A stretch of DNA of 64,000 nucleotides, from assembly GCA_003586115.2 (NCBI GenBank), contig QVOM02000025.1, positions 87,234,688 through 87,298,687 of the forward strand, written 5' to 3'. This stretch comes from Salvator merianae (lineage: Eukaryota; Chordata; Lepidosauria; Squamata; Teiidae). Shown in pieces: positions 54,050-64,000 of this stretch. Numbering within the stretch: position 1 is the first letter of the stretch; every line of letters begins with the position of its first letter. Below the pieces are notes generated by a model. That model searched no databases. It was not told the DNA's origin and was given only the letters and a program-made list of their open reading frames with translations. The translations under genes and the position numbers were made by a program.

Positions 54050-56490
54050 GTGAGCAGCTAGTCCCTTGGGGAGGTGGGTGGGGGGGAATAGGCTGTAGGA
54101 AGCGTCTTTAGCCCCCAGTGCCAGCGCGGGAGCGGGTGGCAGACAGAGTTGCTTCCAGATCCTCTTGCCCTGCTAGACGTGTGTGGATTTTTATTCATCC
54201 GGACCGGCGCCTGCTCGTTTGCACAGCTGTCAATCTGTCCTGTACACTTACCTGTAATTTGCAGGAGAAGAGAGATATTGGGGGGGGGGGAGAGCTGATG
54301 CTCCCCCCTTCCACACCCAGCTCCCTGTTCTCCTACCCCGCCGGCCGTGTCCTTTGCAGGAAGGTTGGGGTGTGATCAGATCATCCCGAGGCTGGGGGGC
54401 GGGCGGGGGGCAGCTCAGAAGAGGGGAAAGCATCTTTTTCACCCCCTTGGAAGGGGGTCAGAGTATTTCCCTGGGATGCCCTCGGTGCCTCCAGGGGAAC
54501 TGGGAGCGCCGGAGCGTGCATGCACGGAGGTACGTCACGTTCTCTTTAAAGGGGGGAGCGTGTTCCTGTGGTAGGGCTCTGTGGGGCTCTGCGGCGGCAG
54601 GGTGGCCTCGGGCACCCTCTGAAATGGGAGAGGCGGTGCTGGATGGATCTTCCCTGTCCTGAAGGTGCAGCTGCGGTGTGATGGGGAGGGTCTCAGATCT
54701 ATAGGGCTAGGCGGGGGTTGGGGGAAACTGGCTGGACAGGGGGAGAGAGAGAAGAAAAGAACGAAAGGGCTGTGGGGTCGTTTGGGGCACATGTGGATCT
54801 CGGGGGGGGAGAACCCATTTGGCTCTCTCCTGCACCCCAAAACGTTTCCCTGTTTGTCCTGATAGGGAGGGTTGAGGTGGGGGCGAAGGGTGAGACGTGG
54901 GCTGCTGCCTTCTTGGGCTAGCAGGGGTTTGGGGGGGCATCTCTGAAGGCCCCGCTGTGGGGCTTTCCGTGCCCCCCGCCTCCTGCAACCCTGTACAGTT
55001 GAAACCCTTTGGGGTGGGCATGGCCCTGACGGGTCCCCGGAGCAGGGTGGAACCCTGTCCAATCCCTTTCTGTATGGCCAGAGGGGGTTCCTGTTCCTTA
55101 GGGCCGTCCTCCGGGTAGGCAGCTGTGTGGGGTGGTGATGCCCTGCAAATCCGGTCCCTTGTGGGCTTCTGTGTGGGGAAACGATGTAGCTTGGTTTACA
55201 TGCCAGCAGCTGGCATAAACGGGGGTTTCTCGAGGGTGTCGTGGATCTTGCCCTCCTCACCTTGGCTTTGGGGCAAAGGGGCACCCTTCAAGGTCCCGTC
55301 CTCATTCAGTCAGCGTTACTTTGTGGTGAGCCTATTGCTTTCTATCGAACTAGGTTAAGGCCTGCGCATGGGCAGGAAGGATTGAACCGCTGTATGGATT
55401 TTTCCTTCTGGGCTCGGATGACACTTTTTAAAAACGCTGTAAGGACAAACCTTGACGGACGTGCAGGATCTATAGGACACTGTTTCCTATTTAAATTCAA
55501 ACCACCCGGGCCCGCATCTTTCGGAAGTGACAGGATCCTGTGAAGAAAGAATTGGGGGGGGGGGCGTGCAGTTTCCCCAGCTTCCGCAAAGGCAGCCCAG
55601 TGAGTGAGGGTCCAGGCATGCTTTTTGTACCTCTAGAAGAGGAAACAGTTGCGTTTCTCGGCACACTTGCCTGCATAATAAAGCCTTTGACTACAGAGCG
55701 GTTGAGCAAAGCCAGGAAACTCTGTGGTGTTCTGGAAAGGAAAGTCGAAGCTTGGTGGACGGTCGGATTCTGCAAAATGAATAGTCCGTGAGGGAAAGCG
55801 TGGAAGACGGGGATTTCTGAATACGTGCTGGAGGAGACTCTGCATCCTGGATTTTTATTTTTCTTTCGTGTCGATTAACATTGCAAAGCAACGTGATTCG
55901 CCGTTCTTTGATGCTTTTCTCCACCTCCGCCTTTGTCCGATATCAGAGAAGGTGCCAAGCTATTTGCATAGCCGTGCTCTGTGGGTTTCTAAAGAACTTT
56001 TCTCTCTCTCCCTCTGTCTTTCCCTTTTTTTTTCATCCGGAGTTTCTGATCGGGCATGCAACGTGCTTAGCAACACGCAAAACTAGCTCAGTAGCGCCTC
56101 TTGCAGGTTTCTTCCAAAAATGCACAGCATCAGATACGCTTTGCTGCCTTCGCTGTCCTGAATCAGCGTTGTTTGGGAATCTCTACTCCCACAGATTCCT
56201 CTCGCTGCTTCAGTTTGCCTTTGTGCCTTTGGTTTATTGGTTTTACAATTTGCAGGACTCTTGGTGGCTGGGAGGGGTTCCAGGAGTCGGGAAGAACTGG
56301 AGATCTCCCCTGAAATATCTCCTTTTCTGATATGTCAGTTTAGAAAAAAGAAAATGTGTTTGCACTTTGTTCTGCAGTGTGGCACGTAGGCCACACAATA
56401 TTGTTCAGAGGAATAGAAACAAAAAGGGATTGTGAATAGCTCTGTGTATTGGGGGACTGGGAATTGAAATGCCAGGGGAAGTTCAGCATG
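54050..56490. other. Presumed start of intron 1; no repeats recognised
   Basis: The first kilobase is G-rich with runs such as 'gggggggggg' at 54281-54290. Long frames here, such as 54535-55284 minus (249 codons, proline- and arginine-rich), are explained by base composition. No LINE, SINE or MITE is seen until the CR1 pair at 56497. Confidence 0.45.
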
Positions 56491-56496
56491 AATATG

Positions 56497-56734
56497 AGAA
56501 CATAAGAGGAACCCTGAGAGATCAGGCCACAGCCCACCTAGTCCAGCATCCTGTCTCACACAGTAGCCCATCAACTGTTTCTGGGCAATCTCAAGCAGAA
56601 GACAAGGGCAAAACCTTCACTTGCTCCCAACGCCCTGCAAATGGCCTTTAGAGACATCCTGCCTGTTTCTCTCATCTGGAAGCAGTACGGAGGCATCCAT
56701 TCTAGTAGCCATCAATACGCATGTCCTCTATGAA
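56497..56734 (-). mobile_element. CR1 3' UTR tail, first of a tandem pair
   Basis: Reverse CR1 UTR from 'gaacataagaggaaccctg' to 'ccatcaatacgcatgtcctctatgaatt' (shown in parts). In its own direction it begins at the 'aattcatagaggacatg' point, where it is joined directly to the next CR1 tail. Confidence 0.85.
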
Positions 56735-56736
56735 TT

Positions 56737-56941
56737 AAGAGGAGCCCAGCTGGATCAGGCCACTGCCCATCTAGTCCAGCATCCAGTCTCACATAGTGGC
56801 CCACCAACTGCTTCTAGGCATCTCAAGCAGAATATAAAGGCAAAACCTTCATCTGCTTTTGACTCCCTGCAAATGGCCTTTAGAGACATCCCGCCTATTT
56901 CTCCAACCTGGAGGCAGTACCTAGGCATCCATTCTAGTAGC
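56737..56941 (-). mobile_element. CR1 3' UTR tail, second of a tandem pair
   Basis: Starts 'aagaggagcccagctggatc' and runs to 'ggcatccattctagtag'. Same orientation as the tail at 56497-56734, separated from it by only a few bases. Confidence 0.85.
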
Positions 56942-56989
56942 ATGAGCAAAAGTAAAGTTATACACACTGAAGCAAAATATCCTCTCTAT

Positions 56990-57122
56990 GGCCCTTTCTA
57001 CATTGGGCCTTATTCTGGATTATATCCCGAAATAGGGGTCTGTCATCCACATGATAGTGTAGACTATGGCAGGCCTCTATTCCAGGATATAATCCAGAAT
57101 AAGGTTCAGTGCAGAAAGGACC
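56990..57122. mobile_element. MITE family C copy 5 (133 bp, centre deleted)
   Basis: Left 'ggccctttctacattgggcc', right 'aaggttcagtgcagaaagg' plus 'acc'. TAT trinucleotides flank it (56987-56989 and 57123-57125). It lacks about 47 bp near the centre relative to the 180-bp copies. Confidence 0.9.
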
Positions 57123-57125
57123 TAT

Positions 57126-57560
57126 ATAGCTAAGCAAAATCTGTAGACTGATGTGATCTGCACTGGCTTTGACAGTTAAGAAAAAAGATCATGCCATAAT
57201 GATGGTTGATTTGGTAAAAGTGTCACCCCAGAGGGTATCATTTGCCAAAAATAAAACTGTTGACATTATAATGTCCTTATACACTTATTGACGGCGCACC
57301 TATGCCTGGAGTATTATCTGTAGTTTTAATTGCTACAACTTATAAAAGGTATGCAACCCTAGAATTACAGAAGTTTTGAAAGAAGGCAGCTAGACATCAA
57401 GAGATTAAAAGAATGGCCCTCTGAGGAAAGTGAGCACACTAGAGGTGTATACAATTATGTATAGTGTAAACAAAATGGAAAAGGATATTTTTTATTCCTT
57501 TCCCCAAACACCATAATTTTGGGTCAGCTAATGATGCTTAATCTTGGAGGAATCAGGAGA
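57126..57560. other. AT-rich stretch without recognised feature
   Basis: Nothing assignable. Confidence 0.4.
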
Positions 57561-57562
57561 GT

Positions 57563-57623
57563 TAAAGCAATGTATTTGTTCACAGTGTGAGGCACAGTGT
57601 GAGGCAATGCATTTGTTCACAGT
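57563..57623. repeat. Short direct duplication beside a SINE
   Basis: 'gcaatgtatttgttcacagt' and 'gcaatgcatttgttcacagt' are near-identical 20-bp units about 38 bp apart, with 'gtgaggcacagtgtgaggca' between them. The second copy abuts SINE S3. Confidence 0.8.
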
Positions 57624-57624
57624 A

Positions 57625-57921
57625 GGAGGCACGGTGGCGCAGAAGGCTGAGGCACTGATCTTTCAATAGGAGGATCGGAGTTCAAGGCCCCTGTCTGCCG
57701 TGTAGAGGGGATGAGCGCCCTCTACTGGCCTCTAGCTCCAGCCGACCTAGCTGTTCGAAAGCAAGTAATTGCAAGTAGATGAATAGGGAGCATCACATTG
57801 TGTGATGCAGAAGATAGACAGATGTAAGCCTTTGGGCGAAAAATAACCTTGTAAGCCGCTTTGAGTCTGCTTCGGCCAAGAAAAGCGGGGTATAAAAACC
57901 AAGTTCTTTTTCTTCTTCTTC
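57625..57921 (+). mobile_element. tRNA-derived SINE, copy S3
   Basis: Same family as S1 and S2: A-box 'tggcgcagaaggct', B-box-like 'gttcaaggccc', 'gagcgccctctactggcc', tail 'aagccgctttgagtctgc' and 'gcggggtataaaaacc', then a T-rich 'tttttcttcttcttcc' end. Confidence 0.9.
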
Positions 57922-59010
57922 CTTAAACTGTTGCTACCACAAACTGTGGCATTAGTTGGCATTTTGGATGGCTTTTCAACAAAGTTTGAACCAATTTGTG
58001 GAGGGCAAGGCTATTGTGTAGTTGCCTCCATCATAAAAGGCAGCATGGCTCTGTATGTGTATCTGCTGCCAGACGTGATCATGGTACTCCCGATACAATC
58101 CTGGAATATAGACCTGATTTATCAGGTTTTCATTATTCCAGTAAAATTAACTATCATGATGCAATATTCTGTTATTCCGTAATTGCAGCTTTGTCTGGAT
58201 TATTGCGCGAGAAGTACAGTGAGAGTTCTGCGTGAGCTTTTGCTACCTGGAAATACTTCACATGATACCATTGGTCACCTGTGCAACACAATGGGAGGAT
58301 TAGGTCATGTGGAAAGAAAATATTGCAGCTGTAATGTCACTCCGCTTTTGCAGCAAATGCTAAAATGCGGAGTATCACCCTAATGTCTAGACAATGTGTG
58401 ATCATTCCAGATGTACTTTCTATCAGTAAATCAATAAATTGTGGAATACATAGGTTATGTCTGGAGGTGGCCTTACTCACCAGTTTCCATGTATGACTTG
58501 TTGACCATTGCAAGAACAGGCTACTGGTCAACATGGGCCATTGGTCCAACCCAGTTGGACATTTGTGAGTTCGTATGTCATCCATGTTATTCTGTTCCTG
58601 ATCTTTATCTCTCCTTTCCTTTTGTCTTTTCTGCACACCATTTCTGTGTTAATGTGAGACTAGATATTTTGGCAAAATTAAACATTAATGGTGAGTATGA
58701 GAAGTAGATGTGTAGCTCTTTTAACAGCCTGTGGAGTTAATTTTCAAACGTGAGGCTTTTCTAGGTTGTTAAGTTCGTTTTGTTTTTTCTAAGAGTCAGT
58801 GTGAGATGTTGATCTTTTTATATATGGCAGAAAACTCAAATGTAGTTTTAGAAAAGTAGTGTAACTTTAACGATTTCTACCCAGAAGAAATTCCTGTTGT
58901 GCTGAGTTAGGCCCAGGAAAATGAGATTAACCTTGCATTCGAAGAAAATAAACTGGATATCAGGAAATTGTTTAAAAAGCGGAAAATAAGCTGGACACCA
59001 GGGAAGAGTC
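57922..59010. other. Stretch without recognised gene or repeat
   Basis: About 1.1 kb; no motif recognised. Frames on both strands at 57931-58182 and 58337-58636 have no known domain. Confidence 0.4.
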
Positions 59011-59013
59011 AAT

Positions 59014-59193
59014 GGCCCTTTCTGCACTTGGCCTTATTGTGGATTATATCCCAGAATAGGGACCTGCTATGCACATGCTAGTGTAAACTATGAAAGGTCC
59101 TGCCCAGGGCCTACCACAGTCTGCACTAGCATGCAGATGGCAGGTCGCTATTCTGAGATATAATCTGGAATAAGTCCAAGTGCAGAAAGGTCC
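59014..59193. mobile_element. MITE family C copy 6 (intact, 180 bp)
   Basis: Left 'ggccctttctgcacttggcc', right 'gtccaagtgcagaaaggtcc'. AAT trinucleotides flank it (59011-59013 and 59194-59196). Halves are inverted repeats along almost the whole length. Confidence 0.92.
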
Positions 59194-59853
59194 AATGTGG
59201 TGTAGTAGCTTAGGTTGGACAAGGGCTCTGGGAGAGACCTTGAAAGCTCGTTGAATGATGTGAGCCCTTCCTTACAGGCTGTTGTGGGGACAAGTTGGAG
59301 GGGGAGGTGAATTCTGTTTGGAGCCTTGACCATTAGGTTCAGATTATATTGGGGGACTCCTTTTTTGTCATTAAGGAATGCTGGTTCCTGAACGGTTGTT
59401 ATTTGTTATTCAGATTCCCAGTCTCAACATTAAGCTGGGGCTCAGCCGTGACCTTCCAGGCACCTCTGTACTACAACGCCTGGTATTTCCCTCCCGGTGT
59501 TCTGTGCCAGACTTTGGCAGGCTTTGTCCAGCTGACGTCCTCCTCTTGATGCTGTGGACTCCAACCCCGGCCTGCCAAGCAGATTGGCCTGAAGGAAGCT
59601 GGAGTCCTAAACATCTGGAGCATCCATGGTGATGACTGAGTGAGCTGGATATAGGTATGATGCTATAATGATCTCATCATGTGTTCTGCAGATCAGGACT
59701 CTGCCCGAGCAGAGGCCCTAAACATGGGCAGGCTGCTAAAATCTATTCCGTGCACACAAACCTTTAATGCTTGCTTTCTTACAGGTTTTATTTGTGATCT
59801 AAAGCAGTGGTGGAGGAGCTGTAGCCCTTTAGACCTTCTAGGGCATCAGTTTT

Positions 59854-59982
59854 AGGGCAGTTTTCCACACTGGCCAGTATAACGGAGCAGCAAGATACTA
59901 GGGGGCTTCCTGAGACTGTGCCAGCATGTTCAAGTACACTTGCTAGTCTGGAATACCGGCCAGTACAGAATGGCTCTTAGTC
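59854..59982. mobile_element. Small palindromic MITE-like element
   Basis: 'ttccacactggccagtata' on the left is mirrored by 'taccggccagtacagaatgg' on the right, about 130 bp in all, with 'gtgccagcatgttcaagtac' between. Borders are approximate. Confidence 0.45.
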
Positions 59983-59995
59983 TCTGCAGTGCATC

Positions 59996-60232
59996 ATAAG
60001 AATATAAGAGAAGCCCTGCTGGATTAGGCCACTGCCCATCCAATCCTGCTTCCTGTCTCATACAGTGGCTCACCAATTGCTTCTGGGCATTCTTAAGCAG
60101 AAGATGAAGGCAAAACCTTCACCTGCTCTCAACTGCAAATGACCTTTTAGAGGCATCCTTTCTGTCTCTCCAACCTGAAGGTATTCATTCTAGTAGCCAT
60201 CGATACATCTGTCCTCCTTGAATTTGTCTTCC
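59996..60232 (-). mobile_element. CR1 3' UTR tail, first of a tandem pair
   Basis: From 'cataagaatataagagaagc' to 'ctccttgaatttgtcttccc'. In its own direction it begins at 'gacaaattcaaggaggacag'. Confidence 0.85.
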
Positions 60233-60235
60233 CCT

Positions 60236-60500
60236 ATAAGAATGCAAGAGAGACCCTGGTGTCTCAGGCCACAGCCCATCTAGTCCAACATCCTGTCTCA
60301 CACAGTGGTCCACCAGTTGCTTCTGGGCATCTCAAGCAGGAGACAAAGGCAAAATCTTCACCTGCTCTCCCTGCAAAGGGCCTTGAGAGGCCTCCTGCCT
60401 GTCTCCAAGCTGGAGGTGGTACCTGGGCATCAGTTCTAGTAGCCATTGATTCACCTGTCCTCATGAGTGACTCCCCCACTGCTTTCCTAAAGGTTGCAGC
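60236..60500 (-). mobile_element. CR1 3' UTR tail, second of a tandem pair
   Basis: From 'ataagaatgcaagagagacc' to 'ccattgattcacctgtcctc' and a few tens of bases more, where 'ctttcctaaagg' resembles the end of the CR1 coding region. Same orientation as the preceding tail and directly adjacent. Confidence 0.82.
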
Positions 60501-61218
60501 AGAGAGGCCTTCAGGCTGTTAACGGAGCCCTTCATGCTGCCTCTGAAAAATAGTGCAAAGGGGTGTGGAATGGTGTCCGTGGCACAGTGGCTCCCATTCA
60601 TCTCCTGGATGTTTCATTGGGGCTTTGGTTTCGAGGCTTTAGCCCTCCATTTTTATTCCTTGCCTGGTGTAAAGGCAAGGGCCCGAAGCCTACTTCTGAA
60701 CTGATATCCTAGACCACACTGCTGCTCCAGGACCTTATGTGAACAGGACCGCAGGTCGTCTTTGTTTTTAATTTTCTTTTTCCATTTCTTTATGCAACTC
60801 TACTGAAACAAAACTCCTCTGCTGTACGAGTCTCAGTTGCGCTTGACCAACTGACAACTTGCAACATTGGTTCGATAATCCATTAAAGATTAACTAATAG
60901 TTCCAAGCATCCTTGCACAGTGGAAAATGCAGCTATAAAGCAGGTTAGGAGACCTTCTCTTGGAATCCAAGAGATTTTGATATCCAGTTCCCTTTCTCTG
61001 TGCAGCCTTAATGCACGTATCCTTTGGCATGTACCCCCTTGGTTCTGTGTCAACCCAACCCCTATCCCCATCAGTCTGTGGAAATCTTAGACTGTGATCC
61101 TAGGTCTATTAATGGGAGTGATTATTGTAGAGACCTACAGTATATGATTTATTTTCTAGGTGGGTACATAGGTCAAGTGTGGGCCATTTACTGGTAAACC
61201 AGGTACTGTGGATTCAGA
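60501..61218. other. Stretch without recognised gene or repeat
   Basis: About 700 bp, nothing assignable. Confidence 0.4.
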
Positions 61219-61632
61219 GGGCCTTTTCGCACTTCTTGCCTAGTGAGCATCTGCGTGCTCACTAGACAAGTCTGTCCGCACTGCATGGCGGCCCATGTGA
61301 CTGGGAGCAGACTAAATTATGCTCCACAACTTGACCAGGGGAAGCTAGTGTTTGCACCCGCTTCCGTCTGCAAATGTACAGCTGCACCTCTACGATCATG
61401 TTATCGCGCCTGCGCAATCCGCGGTGTTGTTGGTCACCATGGCAGCAGCCGGACACTTCCCAGCCGCTATCATGGCGAAGATCAGGAGCAGGACACCAGC
61501 ATTCGCACTGTAATTGCTAGTATCCTGCTGGTATTCCGGTCTAGGGCCTTGCAGTGCAGACGGTGTCCGCACTGCATAGTCCACTCTGCCTTAGAGCAGG
61601 ATAGTTATCCTGTTCTAAGTGCAAAAAGGCCC
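61219..61632 (+). mobile_element. MITE family A copy 14 (414 bp)
   Basis: Ends 'gggccttttcgcacttctt' and 'aagtgcaaaaaggccc'. The end hairpin CTTAGAGCAGGATA (61590-61603) pairs with 61606-61619, 13 of 14. Flanks AGA and AGT, one mismatch. It belongs to the subfamily with 'catggcagcagccgg' and 'gctatcatggcgaag' in the centre. Confidence 0.85.
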
Positions 61633-62783
61633 AGTATGTCTGGGAACGGTCTTTGTTGAAAAACCTGGAGGGCTGCAGCTTCAGATCATAAATTGGGTAT
61701 GGCCAACCTTTGCGGGAACCGTGGGCCTAAATACAAAGCTGAGAGAATTCTCTAGGTACCCGTCACAAGTAGTTTCTGTAGGGTACAGAAGAGAGCATAG
61801 ATGCTGGTTGTTAAAATGGGAACCTCTTGCCCCCCGCCCCCAGTTCACAGTGGAAAGCTGAGAGACGGGGGCCATAATCTGAACTATATGCAGTAGCTGA
61901 AGAATGAGAAGGAACTTCTCCAAGCCTGGAGAGAAGAAAACAGGTCATTTTTGTTCCACTGCGTTCAGATCTTCTCTGGATGCTGCGGAAGGCTTTTGGG
62001 GGGGGGGGGGCATGGATGCATCCTGGGGGGCTCTCCATTGGACCCCTGCACAGATACCATTGAGCTCAGTAGGTCACTGCGCCTCTCCCCCCCCCCCCCC
62101 AGTGCAAGTAAAGTGCACGATCCTGCTTGTCCTCTTTCACCGAAGAATGAAATGCAGCCATGCGTTCTATTTCGGAGGGGCTCTGGAAAATATGAAGCTC
62201 TCTCTGATGCAGAATGTAATGGCCCGTGTGGCTCAGGCAGCACTTTCTGTCTGCCAGCAGATTTCCAGAGCAGAGGAGGCCTCCAGCTGTTCCTGTTCCC
62301 CATCAGCAGCTCCATTCAGGCCTCTGGAGAAGGAACAGCTGCTGACTCCGCTCTCCCTCCGTCCTTTCATCTCCTGCAACCAACACTGCACAGCAGCTGC
62401 CAGACTTGGACAGGACTAGAAGCGAGACTCGCCCTTCTCTAGTGTGAAAAAAGCCAGAGCTGGACCTGGGACATTTAAAAAGGAACTCTGTTTTCTTGCC
62501 TTGGCCTGCAGAAAAGACTTCCTTTTAGACAGGCGAATAGCATCCCTGCCTGAAAGGAAGAAGCGAGGAGGCTGACACCTTTCCCTGCTCAGAAGATAGA
62601 GGAAATCCCCTGAAACCTATCTCCCATTTCACCCTGGAGACGCAAAAGAGAGCATCTTCTTCCTACCTGTAGAGACCAAAGTACTGGTGTTCTGGAGATA
62701 CGCTTTTCCAGCCCTTGTCAGGAGTGCAAGATGGCAACCGTTTGATTGCCTGGTGGTCTCCCATCCAAGAACTGGCCAAGCAA
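61633..62783. other. Stretch with homopolymers and an unrecognised frame
   Basis: Contains G13 at 61998-62010 and C14 at 62087-62100. Two overlapping plus frames (61904-62419 and 61951-62442) have no domain I know. One includes 'MKLSLMQNVMARVAQAALSV', which looks helical. I do not call a gene. Confidence 0.35.
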
Positions 62784-62952
62784 GGTACTGCCTCCAGGTG
62801 GAGAGGCAGGCAGGATGCCTCTGAAGGCCATTTGCAGGGAGTTTTCTGCTTGAGAATGCCCAAGAGCTGTTGGTGAGCCACTGTGTGAGACAAGATGCTG
62901 GACTAGATGGGCCGTGGCCTGATCCAGCAGGGCTCCACTTCTGTTCTTATAG
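62784..62952 (+). mobile_element. CR1 3' UTR tail, first of a tandem pair
   Basis: Plus orientation: 'aggtactgcctccaggtgg', 'ggatgcctctgaaggcc', 'gtgtgagacaagatgctgg', ending 'acttctgttcttat'. The typical CR1 3' end. Confidence 0.85.
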
Positions 62953-62957
62953 AGTTG

Positions 62958-63186
62958 GCTAAATCCATGAGGACAGGTGTATCAATGGCTACTAGAATTG
63001 ATGCCTAGGTACTGCGTTGGGTTGGAAGGACAGGCAGGATACCTTAAAAGGCCATCTGCAGCGAGTTGAGAGCAGAAGAGAGTGTTGCCCTTGTCATCTG
63101 CTTGAGAATGCCCAGAAGCCTCTGTGTGAGACAGGATGCTGGACTGGATGGACTGTGGCCTGATTCCTCCTCTTATGTCCTTATGG
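62958..63186 (+). mobile_element. CR1 3' UTR tail, second of a tandem pair
   Basis: Begins 'ctaaatccatgaggacaggt' and 'atcaatggctactagaattg', ends 'tcctcttatgtccttatgg'. Same orientation as the tail just before it. Confidence 0.85.
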
Positions 63187-64000
63187 CCTCTTTGCTTTGA
63201 AATCATAAGCTGCATATTAATTAATTCACACCAGAAAATATTGCACTTCTGGTATGGTGGTAGGATCTATACATTTGCCTGAGGTCTGTCTTGTGTTTCG
63301 TACCTTGATCTGTCTCCATTTGTTTAAAAAATGTGCTTTTAGTTTTAGGATATTTTGGCAGCCTGGGAACAAATCCATGGATCAGCTCCACGCTTGCTGT
63401 GCTCTGATGTACAACCAGACCATGTAATCTGCCCCTCTTCACCAGCAGCAAAGTCAGTTGTATGTCAGTTGCCTGTTGGTACCGCAACTAAGCATGGATT
63501 TGGACCTCTGTCAATGTGATTCAGCCATGTGGTGCTCCAGCTGGCAACCACAGAAATGGACATCATCACTGCTGTTACTCATGACTTAATGCCTATAGAC
63601 ACTGTGCAAAAATTAAGAAACTCATACAGTCGGACAAAATAAAGGAGAAAGACAACTAACGTGCAGGTGTTTGCCCAGAAAAAGCAAGAGGGTCATGACG
63701 AAAAAAAAACAGAGAGTTAAAAAGATGAGGTTTTAAATGCTCTTCTGTTTTAAAGGGAAACAGCACATCAGTTCATTGGTGAGGAGCAAACTAGGCATGG
63801 CGGAGCAATACAGTAAAAGGAAAGGAAACTTTCATTTGCGAGATTGGCTGAGGCTCATGGGAACTGTAGTTCAGCCATACTTAGAGGATCACAGTTAGGC
63901 CAGTCTGGCTCTAATCAATGGTCAGTGCAAACTGTTGGGCTTCCTCCACTGCTTATGCCCAGGCTGGAGAGTAAACAGTAAGAAAGAAACTCATGGGCAG
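63187..64000. other. Stretch without recognised gene or repeat
   Basis: Nothing assigned. 'catgggaactgtagttcagcc' at 63857-63877 resembles a phrase common in decayed reptile repeats. Confidence 0.35.

Larger units (their letters stand above)
53740..55130 (+). promoter_or_regulatory. CpG island with candidate promoter
   Basis: GC content and CpG frequency rise sharply compared with the repeat-rich flanks and no interspersed repeat is recognised. It holds an NRF1-like site TGCGCCTGCGCA (53783-53794), a GC box GGGGCGGAG (53879-53887) and no TATA box, the usual layout of a vertebrate housekeeping-type promoter. The splice donor at 54050 sets the direction as plus. The gene itself is not identifiable from this window. 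Confidence 0.6.

Noticed and set aside
54535..55284. 249-codon minus-strand frame in the CpG island
   Set aside because: Proline-, arginine- and serine-rich protein without any domain, in GC-rich DNA with few stop codons; overlapping frames exist on both strands. No splice or start context supports it.
61904..62442. Two overlapping plus-strand frames of 163-171 codons
   Set aside because: They cross G13 and C14 homopolymers, and both frames are equally open. No known domain is visible.
1..64000. Endogenous retrovirus or other viral insertion
   Set aside because: I found no LTR pair, primer-binding site, protease, or retroviral reverse-transcriptase motif. The RT fragments present all read as CR1, L2 or L1.

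Overview
The window looks like nuclear DNA of a non-avian reptile, most likely a squamate. The evidence is the repeat population. There are several tRNA-derived SINE types, one with a tail like the Sauria SINE. CR1, L2 and L1 LINE 3' ends lie side by side, and there are very many short palindromic DNA-transposon derivatives (MITEs). I see no prokaryotic features and no complete protein-coding gene. Most open frames here are chance frames or LINE remnants. All family names such as A, B, C, D, F and H are labels used only in this report; no database comparison was possible.

Repeats make up a large share of the window. Family A (about 410-470 bp, 14 copies), family B (about 570-640 bp, CpG-rich, 3 copies) and family C (180 bp, palindromic, 6 copies) all end in a variant of GGGCC-T-TTTCGCACT. 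Eight copies are flanked by identical 3-bp direct repeats, so they look like cut-and-paste elements with PIF/Harbinger-like ends. Family H (about 195 bp, 3 copies) has CAGCAGTGG-type ends and 8-bp target duplications, as expected for hAT. Families D and F are further probable MITEs whose borders are less certain. LINE remnants are 5'-truncated: CR1 (about 11 tails, three of them in tandem pairs), L2 (three coding-end copies plus 3' tails) and L1 (three). One further LINE fragment has a CCHC-type zinc knuckle.

By region: 1-6600 holds A, D, C and a LINE fragment. 6600-14050 is sparser, with one H copy, one A copy and an L2-tail LINE. 14050-18330 is dense (B, A, D, SINE, A inside a SINE, H inside D). 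19970-22970 holds CR1, D, C and an L2 tail. 26230-28860 is poor in recognised repeats and contains two promoter-like stretches. 28880-34140 is nested (F, a 260-bp palindrome, A, B, then a CR1 broken by F and B). 37260-48660 alternates C, A, SINE, L1 and L2. 49120-53490 holds two L2 copies and two F copies, one inside a SINE. 53740-55130 is a CpG island with an NRF1-like site, a GC box and a good splice donor. It is the best candidate in the window for the promoter and first exon of a real plus-strand gene whose remaining exons would lie beyond the window. 56490-63190 holds the paired CR1 tails plus C, SINE and A copies.

The most interesting signals are structural. MITE families with different interiors share ends and 3-bp duplications. 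Family A has an end hairpin whose arm sequence differs between copies while base pairing is kept. The CR1 tails recur as dimers joined at nearly the same point. Several clean nested insertions give a relative age order. I did not find a new gene system.
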